Assembly: GCA_020736575.1 (NCBI GenBank)
Contig: JAGPYM010000056.1
Coordinates: forward strand, 84,931 to 148,930
DNA from: Thelonectria olida
Taxonomy: Eukaryota; Ascomycota; Sordariomycetes; Hypocreales; Nectriaceae
Direction: 5' to 3'
Length of the DNA: 64,000 nt
Shown: positions 43,652 through 53,000 of the stretch, in pieces
Layout: every line of letters starts with the position of its first letter
How positions within the stretch are numbered: the first letter of the stretch is position 1
Translations under genes and position numbers: made by a program
Notes under the pieces: generated by a model
What the model was told of the DNA's origin: nothing
Seen by the model: only the letters and a program-made list of their open reading frames with translations
The model's database searches: none

Positions 43652-44869
43652 CTAGCCTCGCAGTTTCCCAAGCCAAAATTTCTCTTCCTGTTCTCCATCA
43701 TCCGGTATCTCTAGGCATCTTTGGGCCATCTCCTGTAGCTCCTCAAACCTGATTGTATTCCTGAATGAGCGATTCTCATGGACCTTCAACACTCGTGGAA
43801 ATCGCAGAGCAAAGTGCCCAACATTCGCGGGCTTGTCAAAGCCAGCACCGACCACTTCTACTATAAAAGGATGCTTGAATCGCTTCACTGGCTGCAGCCT
43901 CCGTGCGGGCTCGAATAAGACATCGAACTCGGGCATAGACTTGGCGAATAGTGCTCGTGTGAAGTATCTCTAGAGGTTGAGGTATCTGCTTTTTTCTTTC
44001 GAGATGCTATATCTATCGACCGCATCGATTATGCGAAATATCGGCTTGGCATTAAAGCGCCAGACCTCCTCCTTATTTTCGATGCACTTAATATAGCATG
44101 ATGTCCACTATAGGTTACTAATGCCGAGCTTATCTTTATTTCCTGCGTTGCAGCGTCCCCCAATAACGACGAAGTCTGCGGTGTCAACAAGGCCTGGAAT
44201 GTAATCTTTCATGAGCTTAATGAATGGCCTGCTTCCGTTGCATGAGAAGTAGGGGCCATCGCAACATTTGAGCACAAATTCTTCCCACCGTTGCGTGATA
44301 TCTCGAGCGAACGGCTCACTAAGCCGTTCTGCTGCGCCGAAAGACAAGAATTCAATTACTTAGCGGGACCTAATGTCAGTCCGGCCCGGAATGCGGCGGA
44401 TCAGAGATTGAAGCAGTCATCGCCGTTCATCATGAGTGTCTAAGCCGCAGATAATGTCGTCCAGTAATAGAATATTGTAGAACATGATCATGAGATGCTC
44501 GCTTGATTCGACAGGCGAATCTCGAACAGCTCTGAGAAACCGTCCCGATCGTTTCACCTGTTTGCGGATTTTGTGGAAAGGCTCGATTCTCCCGTCGTCG
44601 TCGTTCCATACTAGCAGCTCGCCCTCCAGGATCACTTCTTGATCTTGCAGCCTGTTGTGTCAAGCTCGAGGCTGTCCCACAGTACCCGATAAATTCCCAT
44701 GCAGTCACTGGTTGAATCTCTCCTACTCTTGGAGAAAATCTTGATCCCGGCTCCGGATTTGTTTAAGTCGATATGGATTTGTAGTATTCTCCATCGTACT
44801 TCCTCTCCACGCTCATCCGTCTCGGCCCAGCCAATTGGCAGCAATGTCTGATGCTCCTTGCGTTTTCAG
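43652..44869 (-). pseudogene. ATP-dependent DNA ligase-domain protein, decayed remnant
   Basis: Reading from the LINE junction: the adenylation motif appears as ERKYDGEY (K-x-D-G with the AMP-accepting Lys) near 44790-44810. One base is then lost, and the protein continues as QIHIDLNKSG.GIKIFSKSRR. Next comes motif III-like ILEGELLVWNDDDGRIEPFH (44635 downward), MIMFYNILLLDDII, a further shift, then RWEEFVLKCCDGPYFSC, FIKLMKDYIPGLVDTADFVV and GGRCNAG. The C-terminal end is PEFDVLFEPARRLQPVKRFK and NPFIVEVVGAGFDKPAN-like. Order and motifs are those of eukaryotic ATP-dependent ligases (Lig4-like fungal paralogues). At least three frame breaks and the loss of everything upstream of motif I mark a dead fragment. 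The break coincides with the truncated 3-prime end of the LINE. Confidence 0.75.
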
Positions 44870-44874
44870 AGGTC

Positions 44875-47070
44875 TCACGGTGCCTTGTCTATGATGGCTT
44901 GAATGCCCGCTCTGTTTGTCTCCGCCGTTGGCCCCGTTACCCAGGCCGAGTAGTCGTCGACGAATGCCATCGAGCCGCCCGTTGAGTTGATTCTACTCTG
45001 TACCAGATCCGCGTTGAAAAACAGGAACAGCACCGGCGACAGCGGCGACCCCTGCGGAAGGCCCGCTTGGGGTAGCGGCTGTCGCTCCGACGTGTAGTCG
45101 TTCACTACGATGCTCGCTGTGCGATTTGAGCAGAAAGCATCGATCCATTTGACCAGCCACCGTGGTATGCCTCTGGCCTCCAGTCTCTGCAGAAGTCGAT
45201 CCTTGAATACGCCGTTGTATGCGCCTTTGACATCGAAGCTGATCAGACTAACCACCTTGCGGTTTCTCCACGCCTTGTAGATATGCTCCTGCAGGAGCAG
45301 CAGTGCCTGCTCTGTCGACCTCCGTTTTCTTGCTCCAAAGTGGTTTGTGGGTAGGAGTCCGAACGTCTCGACAGCGTACGAGATCCTGTCCGCCACGACC
45401 GCCTCGAGAATCTTACCCAGCGTCGACAGTAGTGAGATGGGTCTCCATGCCTTGGCGATCGCGTAGTCGCCCTTGTCTGCTTTCTTGAGTGGGATGATCT
45501 TGGCGCTTCTCCACTGGTCCGGCAGTACTCCATCTATCAATGACGTTCGGAATAAGTGTAATACCCGGTCTTGGACCACTGGCCAAAGTTGTTTCCATAC
45601 CATCGCTGGTAAGTCGTCTTCCCCGGGTGCTTTCCATGCTTTGGCCTCCATGACTTTCTGCTCCACCTCGTCCAGGGTTATGTTCGGCATGTCCACCTCC
45701 ATCCGGCAGGGACGGGTCCCTTCATCTTCGATGACGGCCGGCAGTGGTGGGAAGAAAGCGCTAAGCAGCTCCTCTGCCTGTTCTGCCTTGTCCTTTGTCT
45801 TTGTTCCATCCGGCCTCTTGAGTGGTGGGATCTTGTCGCTCATGGCATCGCCTCCGGGCTTGAGGTATCTTGCCGACTGCCAAATATTGGCTCCGTCCGC
45901 GAGAAAGTCATCCCAGTGTGCCTTCTTCTGTTTCCTGATCGCGTCATGGTATTCTTTGCCTGCTTCCTTGGCTCTCTTTTCCAGATCCGGCGCTCGTTGA
46001 CCTCTTCGACGTTGTGATCTCGCTTGGTTCCTCCAGTACGTGTACGCCCGTCGAAGCCGGGTTAGGTCTGTTGTCCACCACCTCTTCGCGTACGGGGATG
46101 GCTTTGCCAGTGGCACGAGCTTGTCGACTGCTTCGAGCACAACTCCCATGAGCATGTCCGTTTGGGTCTGCACGTCGTCATCCCATGGCAGCCATCGGAG
46201 CCTTTCCTCCACTCTCTCTCTGATCGCTGTCCATGGTGCGTTCTTGAACAGCCGTCGTTCGCTGGCTCTCCTTTCTGGCACACTGAGGTCGAACTCGGTT
46301 CGGATTGCTCTGTGGTCTGAACCATGTTCCGTTGGGTGGATCCCGCATGCTACCATCTCCTCAGCCAACTCGGCCGACGTCAGTATCAAATCTATCGTGG
46401 TTGAGTGCTCCGAGTTTTCCCACGTCTTCGTCCCCCGGGGGAGAAGGCTGAGCAAGCTGTGCTCCTCCATGAGGCCGACAATCGGTTCCGCCTCACCTTG
46501 CCTCCTGCCTGTCACGTCTTCTCCTCCCCAGAGATGGTCGTGGCGATTGAAGTCGCCCGCTAGTATCACATCCGTTCTTCTCCCTGTTGCGTTGCGGAAT
46601 GTCGTCACTTGGGTATGCAGCGTCTCCATTGTGGCAAGCAGCGTCTCCTCGTTTTTCCCCTCCACATACACCGAGATCACCAGCACATCCCTATCGGGGA
46701 GTTGCAGCACCGCCCCCGTTAGGTCTGCTGATGGTATTGGGATCTGTTCCGCCTCTATGTCTCGTCGAATCCATAGCATGCTACGGATTGGCCACTGCGC
46801 ATCATGCGTCTGCGTCGGTATCATCTTGGTCCAGTTGCTATGGCTGTTCGGTGTCGTCACCACCGCACCGTCAATGGTTCGTGCGTATGGTTCGGCAACA
46901 GCCAGCACTGCGTACTGCTGAAGGTCCCGGTCGTTCATCATGCTTAGTTGGACCACGTCTCTCTTTCGTACGTTGAGTTGGAATATTTGCAGTTTAGTAT
47001 GCACCGCCCTGTCCATTCCGTGCCCGGCAGTTTCGGCTGAAAGCTTCGTGCGGCCCTCCGCAGGTAGCAC
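44875..47070 (-). CDS. LINE ORF2: endonuclease and reverse transcriptase, C-terminally truncated
   Basis: An open frame of 731 residues overlaps the end of ORF1 by 77 nt. The N-terminal apurinic-like endonuclease has LQLNVRK-like start IFQLNVRKRD, AVAEPY, GDFNRHDHLWGG and GSDHRAI (catalytic Asp-His). The reverse transcriptase has KAPGEDDLPAMVWKQLWPV, RPISLLSTLGKILE, FGARKRRSTEQALLLL, SFDVKGAYNGVFKDRL, GLPQGSPLSPVLFLFFNADL and the active-site AFVDDYSAWV. The frame ends TNRAGIQAIIDKAP just after the palm, so the thumb and the RNase H domain usual for Tad elements are absent. It belongs to the Tad1/MGR clade by order and motif words. Probably unable to retrotranspose without its 3-prime part. 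Confidence 0.9.
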   Translation of the reverse strand: MLPAEGRTKLSAETAGHGMDRAVHTKLQIFQLNVRKRDVVQLSMMNDRDLQQYAVLAVAEPYARTIDGAVVTTPNSHSNWTKMIPTQTHDAQWPIRSMLWIRRDIEAEQIPIPSADLTGAVLQLPDRDVLVISVYVEGKNEETLLATMETLHTQVTTFRNATGRRTDVILAGDFNRHDHLWGGEDVTGRRQGEAEPIVGLMEEHSLLSLLPRGTKTWENSEHSTTIDLILTSAELAEEMVACGIHPTEHGSDHRAIRTEFDLSVPERRASERRLFKNAPWTAIRERVEERLRWLPWDDDVQTQTDMLMGVVLEAVDKLVPLAKPSPYAKRWWTTDLTRLRRAYTYWRNQARSQRRRGQRAPDLEKRAKEAGKEYHDAIRKQKKAHWDDFLADGANIWQSARYLKPGGDAMSDKIPPLKRPDGTKTKDKAEQAEELLSAFFPPLPAVIEDEGTRPCRMEVDMPNITLDEVEQKVMEAKAWKAPGEDDLPAMVWKQLWPVVQDRVLHLFRTSLIDGVLPDQWRSAKIIPLKKADKGDYAIAKAWRPISLLSTLGKILEAVVADRISYAVETFGLLPTNHFGARKRRSTEQALLLLQEHIYKAWRNRKVVSLISFDVKGAYNGVFKDRLLQRLEARGIPRWLVKWIDAFCSNRTASIVVNDYTSERQPLPQAGLPQGSPLSPVLFLFFNADLVQSRINSTGGSMAFVDDYSAWVTGPTAETNRAGIQAIIDKAP

Positions 47071-48460
47071 ATGATGGCTCTGTTACTTGGCATTGCCTGT
47101 GCTGGTGTCCTTGCTGCGCACACCTTCCGCATACCTGTTCTTTCTTGCATGCGAATGCTTTGTGGCCAATGTTCCAGCACTTGTAGCACTGAACTGGTCC
47201 TTGACGCCGCTCAAAGACGTTGGTGTTGGCCGACTCCCCGGCCAGGTGAAAGTATCCCTCCTCGAGGAGTCGCTTCGCATCGTTTCCTTTCGTCACGTAG
47301 ATCACCATTGACCCGTACGTCTTTCCGTTCTCCCTGTCGCTGAGCCAGTGGATCTTGGTGATCGTCACCTCGTTCTCCCTGCCCAGTGCCTCCACCGCTC
47401 CTGGCAGTATATTGCCGTCCGAGTCCAGTACTGCCGTACGGTTCGCACCGTCTACCTTGACCGGGTAGAGTTGGTCCCTGAGTACTCTCGCACCCTTGAC
47501 TGCAGTCCTCTCGGCTGCCTCCTTGACGAGCTGCATCTCCGCCTCATCTCTACAGATCACCTTGATGCGGTCTGTGTTCCTCGCATCCTTCACCACGGCT
47601 GCGCACCTCCAGTCCTGTCGGCCCTCCTTCTTTCGCATCTCCTCCTCGATGCCCTGTCGGATTCCTCCCACTTGTGCCTTGCCCTTCTCCTCCTCGTTGA
47701 CGCGCGATGTGTCGATAGTACAGAAAAGGGTATCGGTGAACGCGGACGGTGTTGTTCGCATAGACGATAGGCTTCGGACGTTGCCTGGTTGGCTTGTCGG
47801 GGGAGTACGCGCTACGTCTACATACGATGGCTGAGGGCTCGTCTGGGCACTATTGGCCGCAATGCTTTGGGCCACCATGTCGAACTGTTCTCGCAGTTGT
47901 TTCAACTCTTCCGTGGTTTGTTCTTGCGCCTGTCTAAGTTGCTCGTTTGTTTCTCGCATCGCCTTTAGTTCCTCGGCGGCCTGTTCATGCATACGTCTAG
48001 TTTCTTCGGCCTTCTTCCGGTCCTTGGCAGCCTCAGCCCTGACCGTCTGTATCTCCTGTTGGAGTCGTTGAATCATTTCCAGCTGGTCGCTCACCATCTT
48101 CGTCGCCGATCCCTGGTTCTCCAGCAACGCATCCCAGAGCCTCTGCAGCATCTTCTTCTGTTCGGTCATTATATGGGTCGACGTTTCCTGGAGCATCGTC
48201 CGGAGCATCATCTGGATTAGCGATTCGTTGCCGCTCACCGCGCTCTCCATGGCCTGTGATCCCTCGACCACATTGCCACGATCGTTGTCACCTGCTGCCA
48301 TTTGCCCTGCGCCAACATTCTTTGACGTTCCGGCCTTGCTTGCGGCTGCCTGCACACTTTTCTGGGCCTTCGCGGTCGGTTTCACTGGTCTCGACGAGCG
48401 ACGCGTCGCGGCCACCGAATCCCCACCCTCGACAAGGATCTCCTCGACGGTCGCGTCCAT
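46994..48460 (-). CDS. LINE ORF1: Gag-like nucleic-acid-binding protein
   Basis: 488 residues, open throughout. The N-terminal half is charged with a long coiled coil (MLQRLWDALLENQG, QRLQQEIQTVRAEAAKDRKK, then LREQFDMVAQSI). A central conserved fold begins DTLFCTIDTSRVNEEEKGKA. Three CCHC zinc knuckles sit near the C-terminus: CYKCWNIGHKAFAC, CGRCAQQGHQHRQC, CATCGGPHEAFSRNC. It ends NCRARNGQGGAY. In Tad-type LINEs ORF1 coats the RNA and helps form the retrotransposition particle. The overlap with ORF2 suggests reinitiation or frameshift translation. Confidence 0.88.
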   Translation of the reverse strand: MDATVEEILVEGGDSVAATRRSSRPVKPTAKAQKSVQAAASKAGTSKNVGAGQMAAGDNDRGNVVEGSQAMESAVSGNESLIQMMLRTMLQETSTHIMTEQKKMLQRLWDALLENQGSATKMVSDQLEMIQRLQQEIQTVRAEAAKDRKKAEETRRMHEQAAEELKAMRETNEQLRQAQEQTTEELKQLREQFDMVAQSIAANSAQTSPQPSYVDVARTPPTSQPGNVRSLSSMRTTPSAFTDTLFCTIDTSRVNEEEKGKAQVGGIRQGIEEEMRKKEGRQDWRCAAVVKDARNTDRIKVICRDEAEMQLVKEAAERTAVKGARVLRDQLYPVKVDGANRTAVLDSDGNILPGAVEALGRENEVTITKIHWLSDRENGKTYGSMVIYVTKGNDAKRLLEEGYFHLAGESANTNVFERRQGPVQCYKCWNIGHKAFACKKEQVCGRCAQQGHQHRQCQVTEPSCATCGGPHEAFSRNCRARNGQGGAY

Positions 48461-48504
48461 CTCACGATCCCCCGCTCACGGCAGCGCCGGGCCCTTCTTT
48501 CGCC

Positions 48505-48567
48505 TGTAAAGAGTGTAAAGAGTGTAAAGAGTGTAAAGAGTGTAAAGAGTGTAAAGAGTGTAAAGAG
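48505..48567. repeat. Seven tandem copies of TGTAAAGAG
   Basis: Seven perfect 9-bp units directly upstream of LINE ORF1, between it and the MITE-like element that begins at 48575. May be the LINE's 5-prime leader, or the 3-prime tail repeat of a neighbouring retroelement. Confidence 0.92.
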
Positions 48568-48574
48568 TGTCTGG

Positions 48575-49242
48575 GGGAGCCCATAGGTTCGCGGTACCCG
48601 CGAATTTAAAATTTCAGGGTACCGCGAAAATGACTAAGCACAAGTTTCGCGCCTAAGGATACTCTATTGCAATATAATCTCAACGCGCATATTGATTTGA
48701 TACATTAGTAGAGTTGCAAAACGCACTTGACGGTAATTTGATTTATTTTTCGATATCGGCCTAAGTCTCAACCGTGATATCAGTAGCAGAATATTGCCCA
48801 GCGATAGCCATCTAACTTAGGGGACAGCAGCCTGTACCCTTGCTGCTTGTACTAGCCCAATTTTGGAACTTGCAATGAGTAATCTATATGTGCGGGGTGC
48901 TAGTTTTTGATGGGGTTAGCTGCTTTTCAAGAGGTAAAATCGCAGTACTACGCTGTAGAGTATTGGTTAAAGAGATGCTAGAAATGTCCTGCTTAAAAAT
49001 AGAAATTATGGCAAAGTGTACCCGAAGAAGCAAAAAGAAGTGACGAGTGAAAAAGGAGCATGACGTCTTATATCGGATTGATGCACTTGAACAGCAGTGG
49101 CCATCCAAGCAGGCTCATCAGGCGAAAGCAGTGTGAAAAATGAGAAATCGCTTGCAACTTAGCTCTTATACACTGTGCTTAGTCATTTTCGCGGTACCCG
49201 CGAAATTTTAAATTCGCGGGTACCGTGAGCCTATGGGCTCCC
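48575..49242. mobile_element. MITE-like non-autonomous element with inverted ends
   Basis: 668 bp. The ends, about 65 bp each, are inverted copies starting GGGAGCCCATAGG, then GGTACCCGCGAATTTAAAAT and GGGTACCGCGAAAATGACTA; the two arms differ at only a few bases. Each arm itself contains a smaller palindrome (cgcggtacccgcg...). The interior is AT-rich and holds only a 74-codon minus-strand frame (48884-49108) without a domain. No clear target duplication. The structure fits a deletion derivative of a DNA transposon. Confidence 0.75.
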
Positions 49243-49450
49243 GGGCACTCGCGTTTGATTAGGGAAGCCCCTATTGTCTCTTCGCATAGTTGCAATCAAG
49301 GCACTTTCATTATCAAACGTCAGTTCTTATGCTAGGTGAGACTATTTTAATTATGACCGATTCGATTGCTATATAAATTACACTTCAACTTCGCGTGGTA
49401 AACATAGTACCATTTTACTGAATTAGGTAGTATGAGCTACGAAACCAACA
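49243..49450. other. Short gap, nothing recognised
   Basis: AT-rich sequence upstream of the repetitive reading frame that follows. Confidence 0.4.
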
Positions 49451-50912
49451 ATGAAGATCCGATTTGTGGGCGCAAAGAAACAGGACGGTGTTGCAGTACA
49501 TCGACGTCTCCTACAAGCGAATCGCACCCGAAATTACCGAAAGCGCCTGAAAGAAAGAAAAGATACTGCCGCCACAGACAGTCAGGCCGAATTATTGTCT
49601 GACGCAATTGAATCAGCGGCAGAGAATGGGCTGACGGAACCGGAGAACAGTCCGCTACTCGAGACTGGGGAGTTTGAAGAAGATGACATCTCTGCTAGTG
49701 ATATCTTTATTAACGTTATCTCTAGTCAGGAGGTTGATGATCCTACCATTAATAATATCGAGCCAGATCTCTATTACGACGAAGAACCAGTCAATCTCCA
49801 ATTCGCTGACGAGCGCGAAGATCAGAGATAGTCTCAAAGCGCGGATATCCATGCTGAAGTGCGAGCAGATATTATTGATGATAACCCCTGGAGTGATGTG
49901 CAATATGCCACACAGAAATTTATACAGCAATACCTTGCCGGCATCTATAGTTGTGGCGCTCAGGAGCATCGAGAATCTCTGGCAGCGCACATCAGAGCTG
50001 AGGGAGCAGATAACCATCATGGACTTGATCAACTGTTCCCCCGCAACGTACCCCACACACTCGATAAACAGCATTTTTTCACCCGCCAAACCATAGTGAG
50101 ACACCGAGTCTGAGCCCTACTCAATGGCAAGAGCTATTCTCTGGCCATACACCTCGGCATTTTGAGGGCAAGCCTAAGCAGGCTTGTCTCCACACCGAAC
50201 ATTCGCAACAAACTCCTCCGGTCATTTCATTCGACATCGATAGCATCTTGGGTTTCTTTACTTCTCCTGCAGCAGCAGTCTACGGGATTCGGTTTTATTC
50301 TGCCCCTCAATATCGTCAGAATATCTCCACCGACGTTCACCTGACCTTGGATCGCGTGGATCCAGACCCGGAGCGGCCCCGATTGATTCCGCCACGACTA
50401 AAAGACGTGCTGCATTTCATCTTTGTGAGAGTCGAGGGCGCTGATTTCATCACATTTCACCTATTCTTTCCACATTTGCCATGCTACCACGACTTCCATC
50501 GGTTATCCGACGAGCAGCTCTCGCGGTGGTTTGATGATATCTTCTATCCCGCTGTCCGTCAAGTCTATGATGTTGATCGACTCCAGCACTTGCCGGCAAG
50601 TTATCGTCACGCATTAGCTACCTGTCGTGCCCCCCAGGTGGAGGATCGTCTGCTCGAGACCCCTAGCTATCGGACCCAACTACGGATGTCCTATTTCCTA
50701 CCACCGCAAGGTTTGCAGCAACTGTGGGACCATATTCTCGCAGCGGTACGCCAACCAGGAGTCCAGGATTGCAGGACTTTCGCGATCCAGAGCTCTTCAT
50801 GGAGGCAAAAGGCACCAAACTTCTGTTCAAATATCCTGATGCGCCATCTGATCTGCTTGCAGTCATGGAAAACTTTGATTCCAAACTACACCGCGTTCTA
50901 GACTTCTCCCAC
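49451..50912 (+). pseudogene. Broken copy of an unnamed repetitive fungal ORF
   Basis: Consecutive blocks: MKIRFVGAKKQDGVAVHRRL (49451-49831); after a stop and frame change, EVRADIIDDNPWSDVQYATQ, KFIQQYLAGIYSCGAQEHRE and GLDQLFPRNVPHTLDKQHFF. A further shift leads to VISFDIDSILGFFTSPAAAV, YRQNISTDVHLTLDRVDPDP, LKDVLHFIFVRVEGADFITF and QVEDRLLETPSYRTQLRMSY. After a last frame change near 50775 comes RDPELFMEAKGTKLLFKYPD, ending VLDFSH, where the Copia fragment begins. I remember these words from a large, dispersed hypothetical-protein family in ascomycetes that behaves like a repeat, but it has no name or domain I can give. Its size in other genomes is well over 800 residues. This copy has at least three frame breaks and is cut at 50912. 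Confidence 0.55.
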
Positions 50913-52060
50913 TGTCGGTGCCCGTCTGACCTGCCCCTTGGTCTTCGATATCCCACAGGCTTCGCATTCAACGGTGGTTGGACGTCGAATTCGCACCCCC
51001 TGAGAGGCCGAGACCAAGTGTTCAAGGGCTTGTGGTCCCGGATGTCCTAGTCGGCTGTGCCAGCAGATGGCTTCTCCTGTCAAAGGGGCCCTTTCGGTGT
51101 AAGTATTGAACTTATGGGCTGCCAAAGCTGCTACAGCTGCTGGTTGATGTTCAATGACGTATTGGCCGCATATATCTTGAATCAGGCATGCAAGTGTTCG
51201 ATCGAGCCATCGGAGGGTCGTTGGGTCGTGCCGGTTGTCCCAATAGCGACCTTTCCTTCGTAGCTGACGTAGGTGTCGGATACGAGGGTGGTAAGTCAAG
51301 ATGAGTGATAACCTCAACATACTAGACCTGCCGAACCTGCAACAGATCTCTAACACCGCTCTGACTCTCGTGGTGCACTCATGTGACAATCCGGGTAGAG
51401 GCATATGCAACAGTAGGGAGACTAGAGTCGTAAGGAGTCGAGGGCAGTAGGCCACGTCTTCGAGCAAGAGGGCTCGAGTTCCTGTGAGCCTGACAGTCAT
51501 AGATCCGTAGCCTAAGATGGGCAGTTTTCGATCTCCAGCCCAGATACAGTCGCCTGGAATAGCCGGTTGTAGGCTAGCTAGTCTGTCAGGGTTATTAGTG
51601 ATTGAGATAGTGGCTCCAGGGTCTAGGATCATGGAGTTCCGTAAGGGATAATCATCCCTTTGAGCTGCAAAGGCAGCCTTGACCTCGGCGATTGGTCGGG
51701 CGTACAGTCATTGGTCTAATTCTTCCTCTTTGGTTGGCTGTGACGGGATCTTGGGTCTCTTTCTTGTGAGGGCTTTCACCTGGGCCTGTAGGTCTAGGTC
51801 TTCCTCGAGGGCTTCCTTCACCTTCGTCTGTAGTTTTTCTCGAGGCCTGAACCCTTTCCAAGCTAGGTTTGGATAAACATAAAAGCATTTCTCAAGAATA
51901 TGGGGTAGACCGCACGCCGGGCATTTCTCCTGACTATCAGGAGACCTCTGACGCTTCATCTTTCTCCCTCCCTTCTTCATAGAACGGTACTGGCCTTCAA
52001 TGATGTGGGCGTCCCCATTTTCATCATCCTGAGGGTCCTCTCCAGCAAAGCTCGCAGAGA
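50913..52060 (-). mobile_element. Copia-type LTR retrotransposon fragment
   Basis: Minus-strand pieces follow the Copia order. A Gag zinc knuckle-like CPACGLPHILEKC lies in KCPACGLPHILEKCFYVYPN (51980-51708). A protease start ILDPGATISITNNPDR lies at 51632; Pro replaces the usual Ser of D-(S/T)-G. The GAG-pre-integrase block HSRLGHPGPQALEHLVSASQ and VECEACGISKTKGQVRRAP follow near 50920-51050. Stops and frame changes separate them. Integrase core, reverse transcriptase and both LTRs are missing. It is bounded on the right by a LINE fragment and on the left by the repetitive ORF. Confidence 0.75.
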
Positions 52061-52149
52061 ATACACCGCGGGCTATTTGACCCTGGTGCCACCTTGGCTG
52101 TTAGAGCCTCTGCATTTTAGAGCTTATTCCGGAAGGCTTCGCCTTGTCT

Positions 52150-53000
52150 TACTAAGGAAACATCATCTCCCCCCACAACTGGTCGTGCCAGTTGAAGTCT
52201 CCAATAACCATCACATCCACAAGCCTGCCAGCCTCTCCTCTTATGTCTAAGATAACCTGGCGTGAGGTGTTGCAAGTATCTTGCAAGGCCTGAGGATCCC
52301 CTCCCGGCACGTACGTTGATATCACTAGAACCGTCCGCTCCGGGAGACGGCTGCTGTTATGTCCGGCGTCTCTATCGGTATCTGCTCTGCTTCCACATCC
52401 TTGTTCACCCACAGCATGCTCCGTATCGGCCATCTGCCCTCCCTCTAAGCTGTAGGGACCATTTTGATCCACCCGGGGTGTCCCATAGGGGCTGTCAGTA
52501 GTTTGCCGTTGATTTTCCGTGCCTGTGGTTCCTGAATTGCTACAGCTGCAAAATCTTGGAGCTGCTTGTCGTTCATTAGGCTCTCGTGTACCATATCCTG
52601 TTTTCTCACATTCAGTTGGATTGCCTGAAACATTCTACTCATGCCGAGTAGGGTAGAGTTTCGGGTAGCTTCGACTGAACGACTTATGGGGGCCACCACA
52701 GGGTAAGCACTTAGGTACCTGCGCCTGGCACTCACTATGATGATGGCCTTCGGCAGCACACCTTGCACATACCCGATTCTTGCTGCACGAAAATGCCTTA
52801 TGGCCGAGCTCCTGGCAGTTATAGCATTGCATTGGTCCGGTTCTGCGCTCGAAGGCGCTGGTGTATGCCGATTCGCCGGCTGCATGGAAGTAGCGTTCCT
52901 GTAGAAGTCTCGTAGCATCACTAATTTTGGTGAGATACACTACCATAGATCCATACGCCTTTGCGCTGTCCTTTCGGCTCAACCAGGCTACCTTTGTACC
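52150..53000 (-). mobile_element. Second Tad-like LINE fragment (ORF1 end plus ORF2 start)
   Basis: The frame 52982-52635 has [18 protein letters not shown] and zinc knuckles [42 protein letters not shown], parallel to LINE ORF1 above. Near 52640, ORF2 begins [40 protein letters not shown], then after a frame change VISTYVPGGDPQALQDTCNT and VMVIGDFNWHDQLWGE, where it ends abruptly at about 52150. The endonuclease Asp-Asn motif is present, but reverse transcriptase is absent. It differs from the 44.9-48.6 kb LINE at many residues and belongs to a related but distinct family. Confidence 0.82.

Larger units (their letters stand above)
44870..48571 (-). mobile_element. Tad-like LINE (non-LTR retrotransposon), 3-prime truncated
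   Basis: Two overlapping frames in the usual order (ORF1 with zinc knuckles, ORF2 with endonuclease plus reverse transcriptase). The 5-prime end is very short: the ORF1 ATG lies only about 45 bp inside a run of seven 9-bp repeats. ORF2 stops shortly after the FVDD box, and RNase H and the 3-prime untranslated region are missing, so the element has lost its end at the ligase junction (about 44870). The intact frames suggest a fairly recent copy. Confidence 0.87.

Noticed and set aside
45473..48609. Long plus-strand frames opposite the LINE
   Set aside because: Antisense shadows of LINE ORF1 and ORF2.
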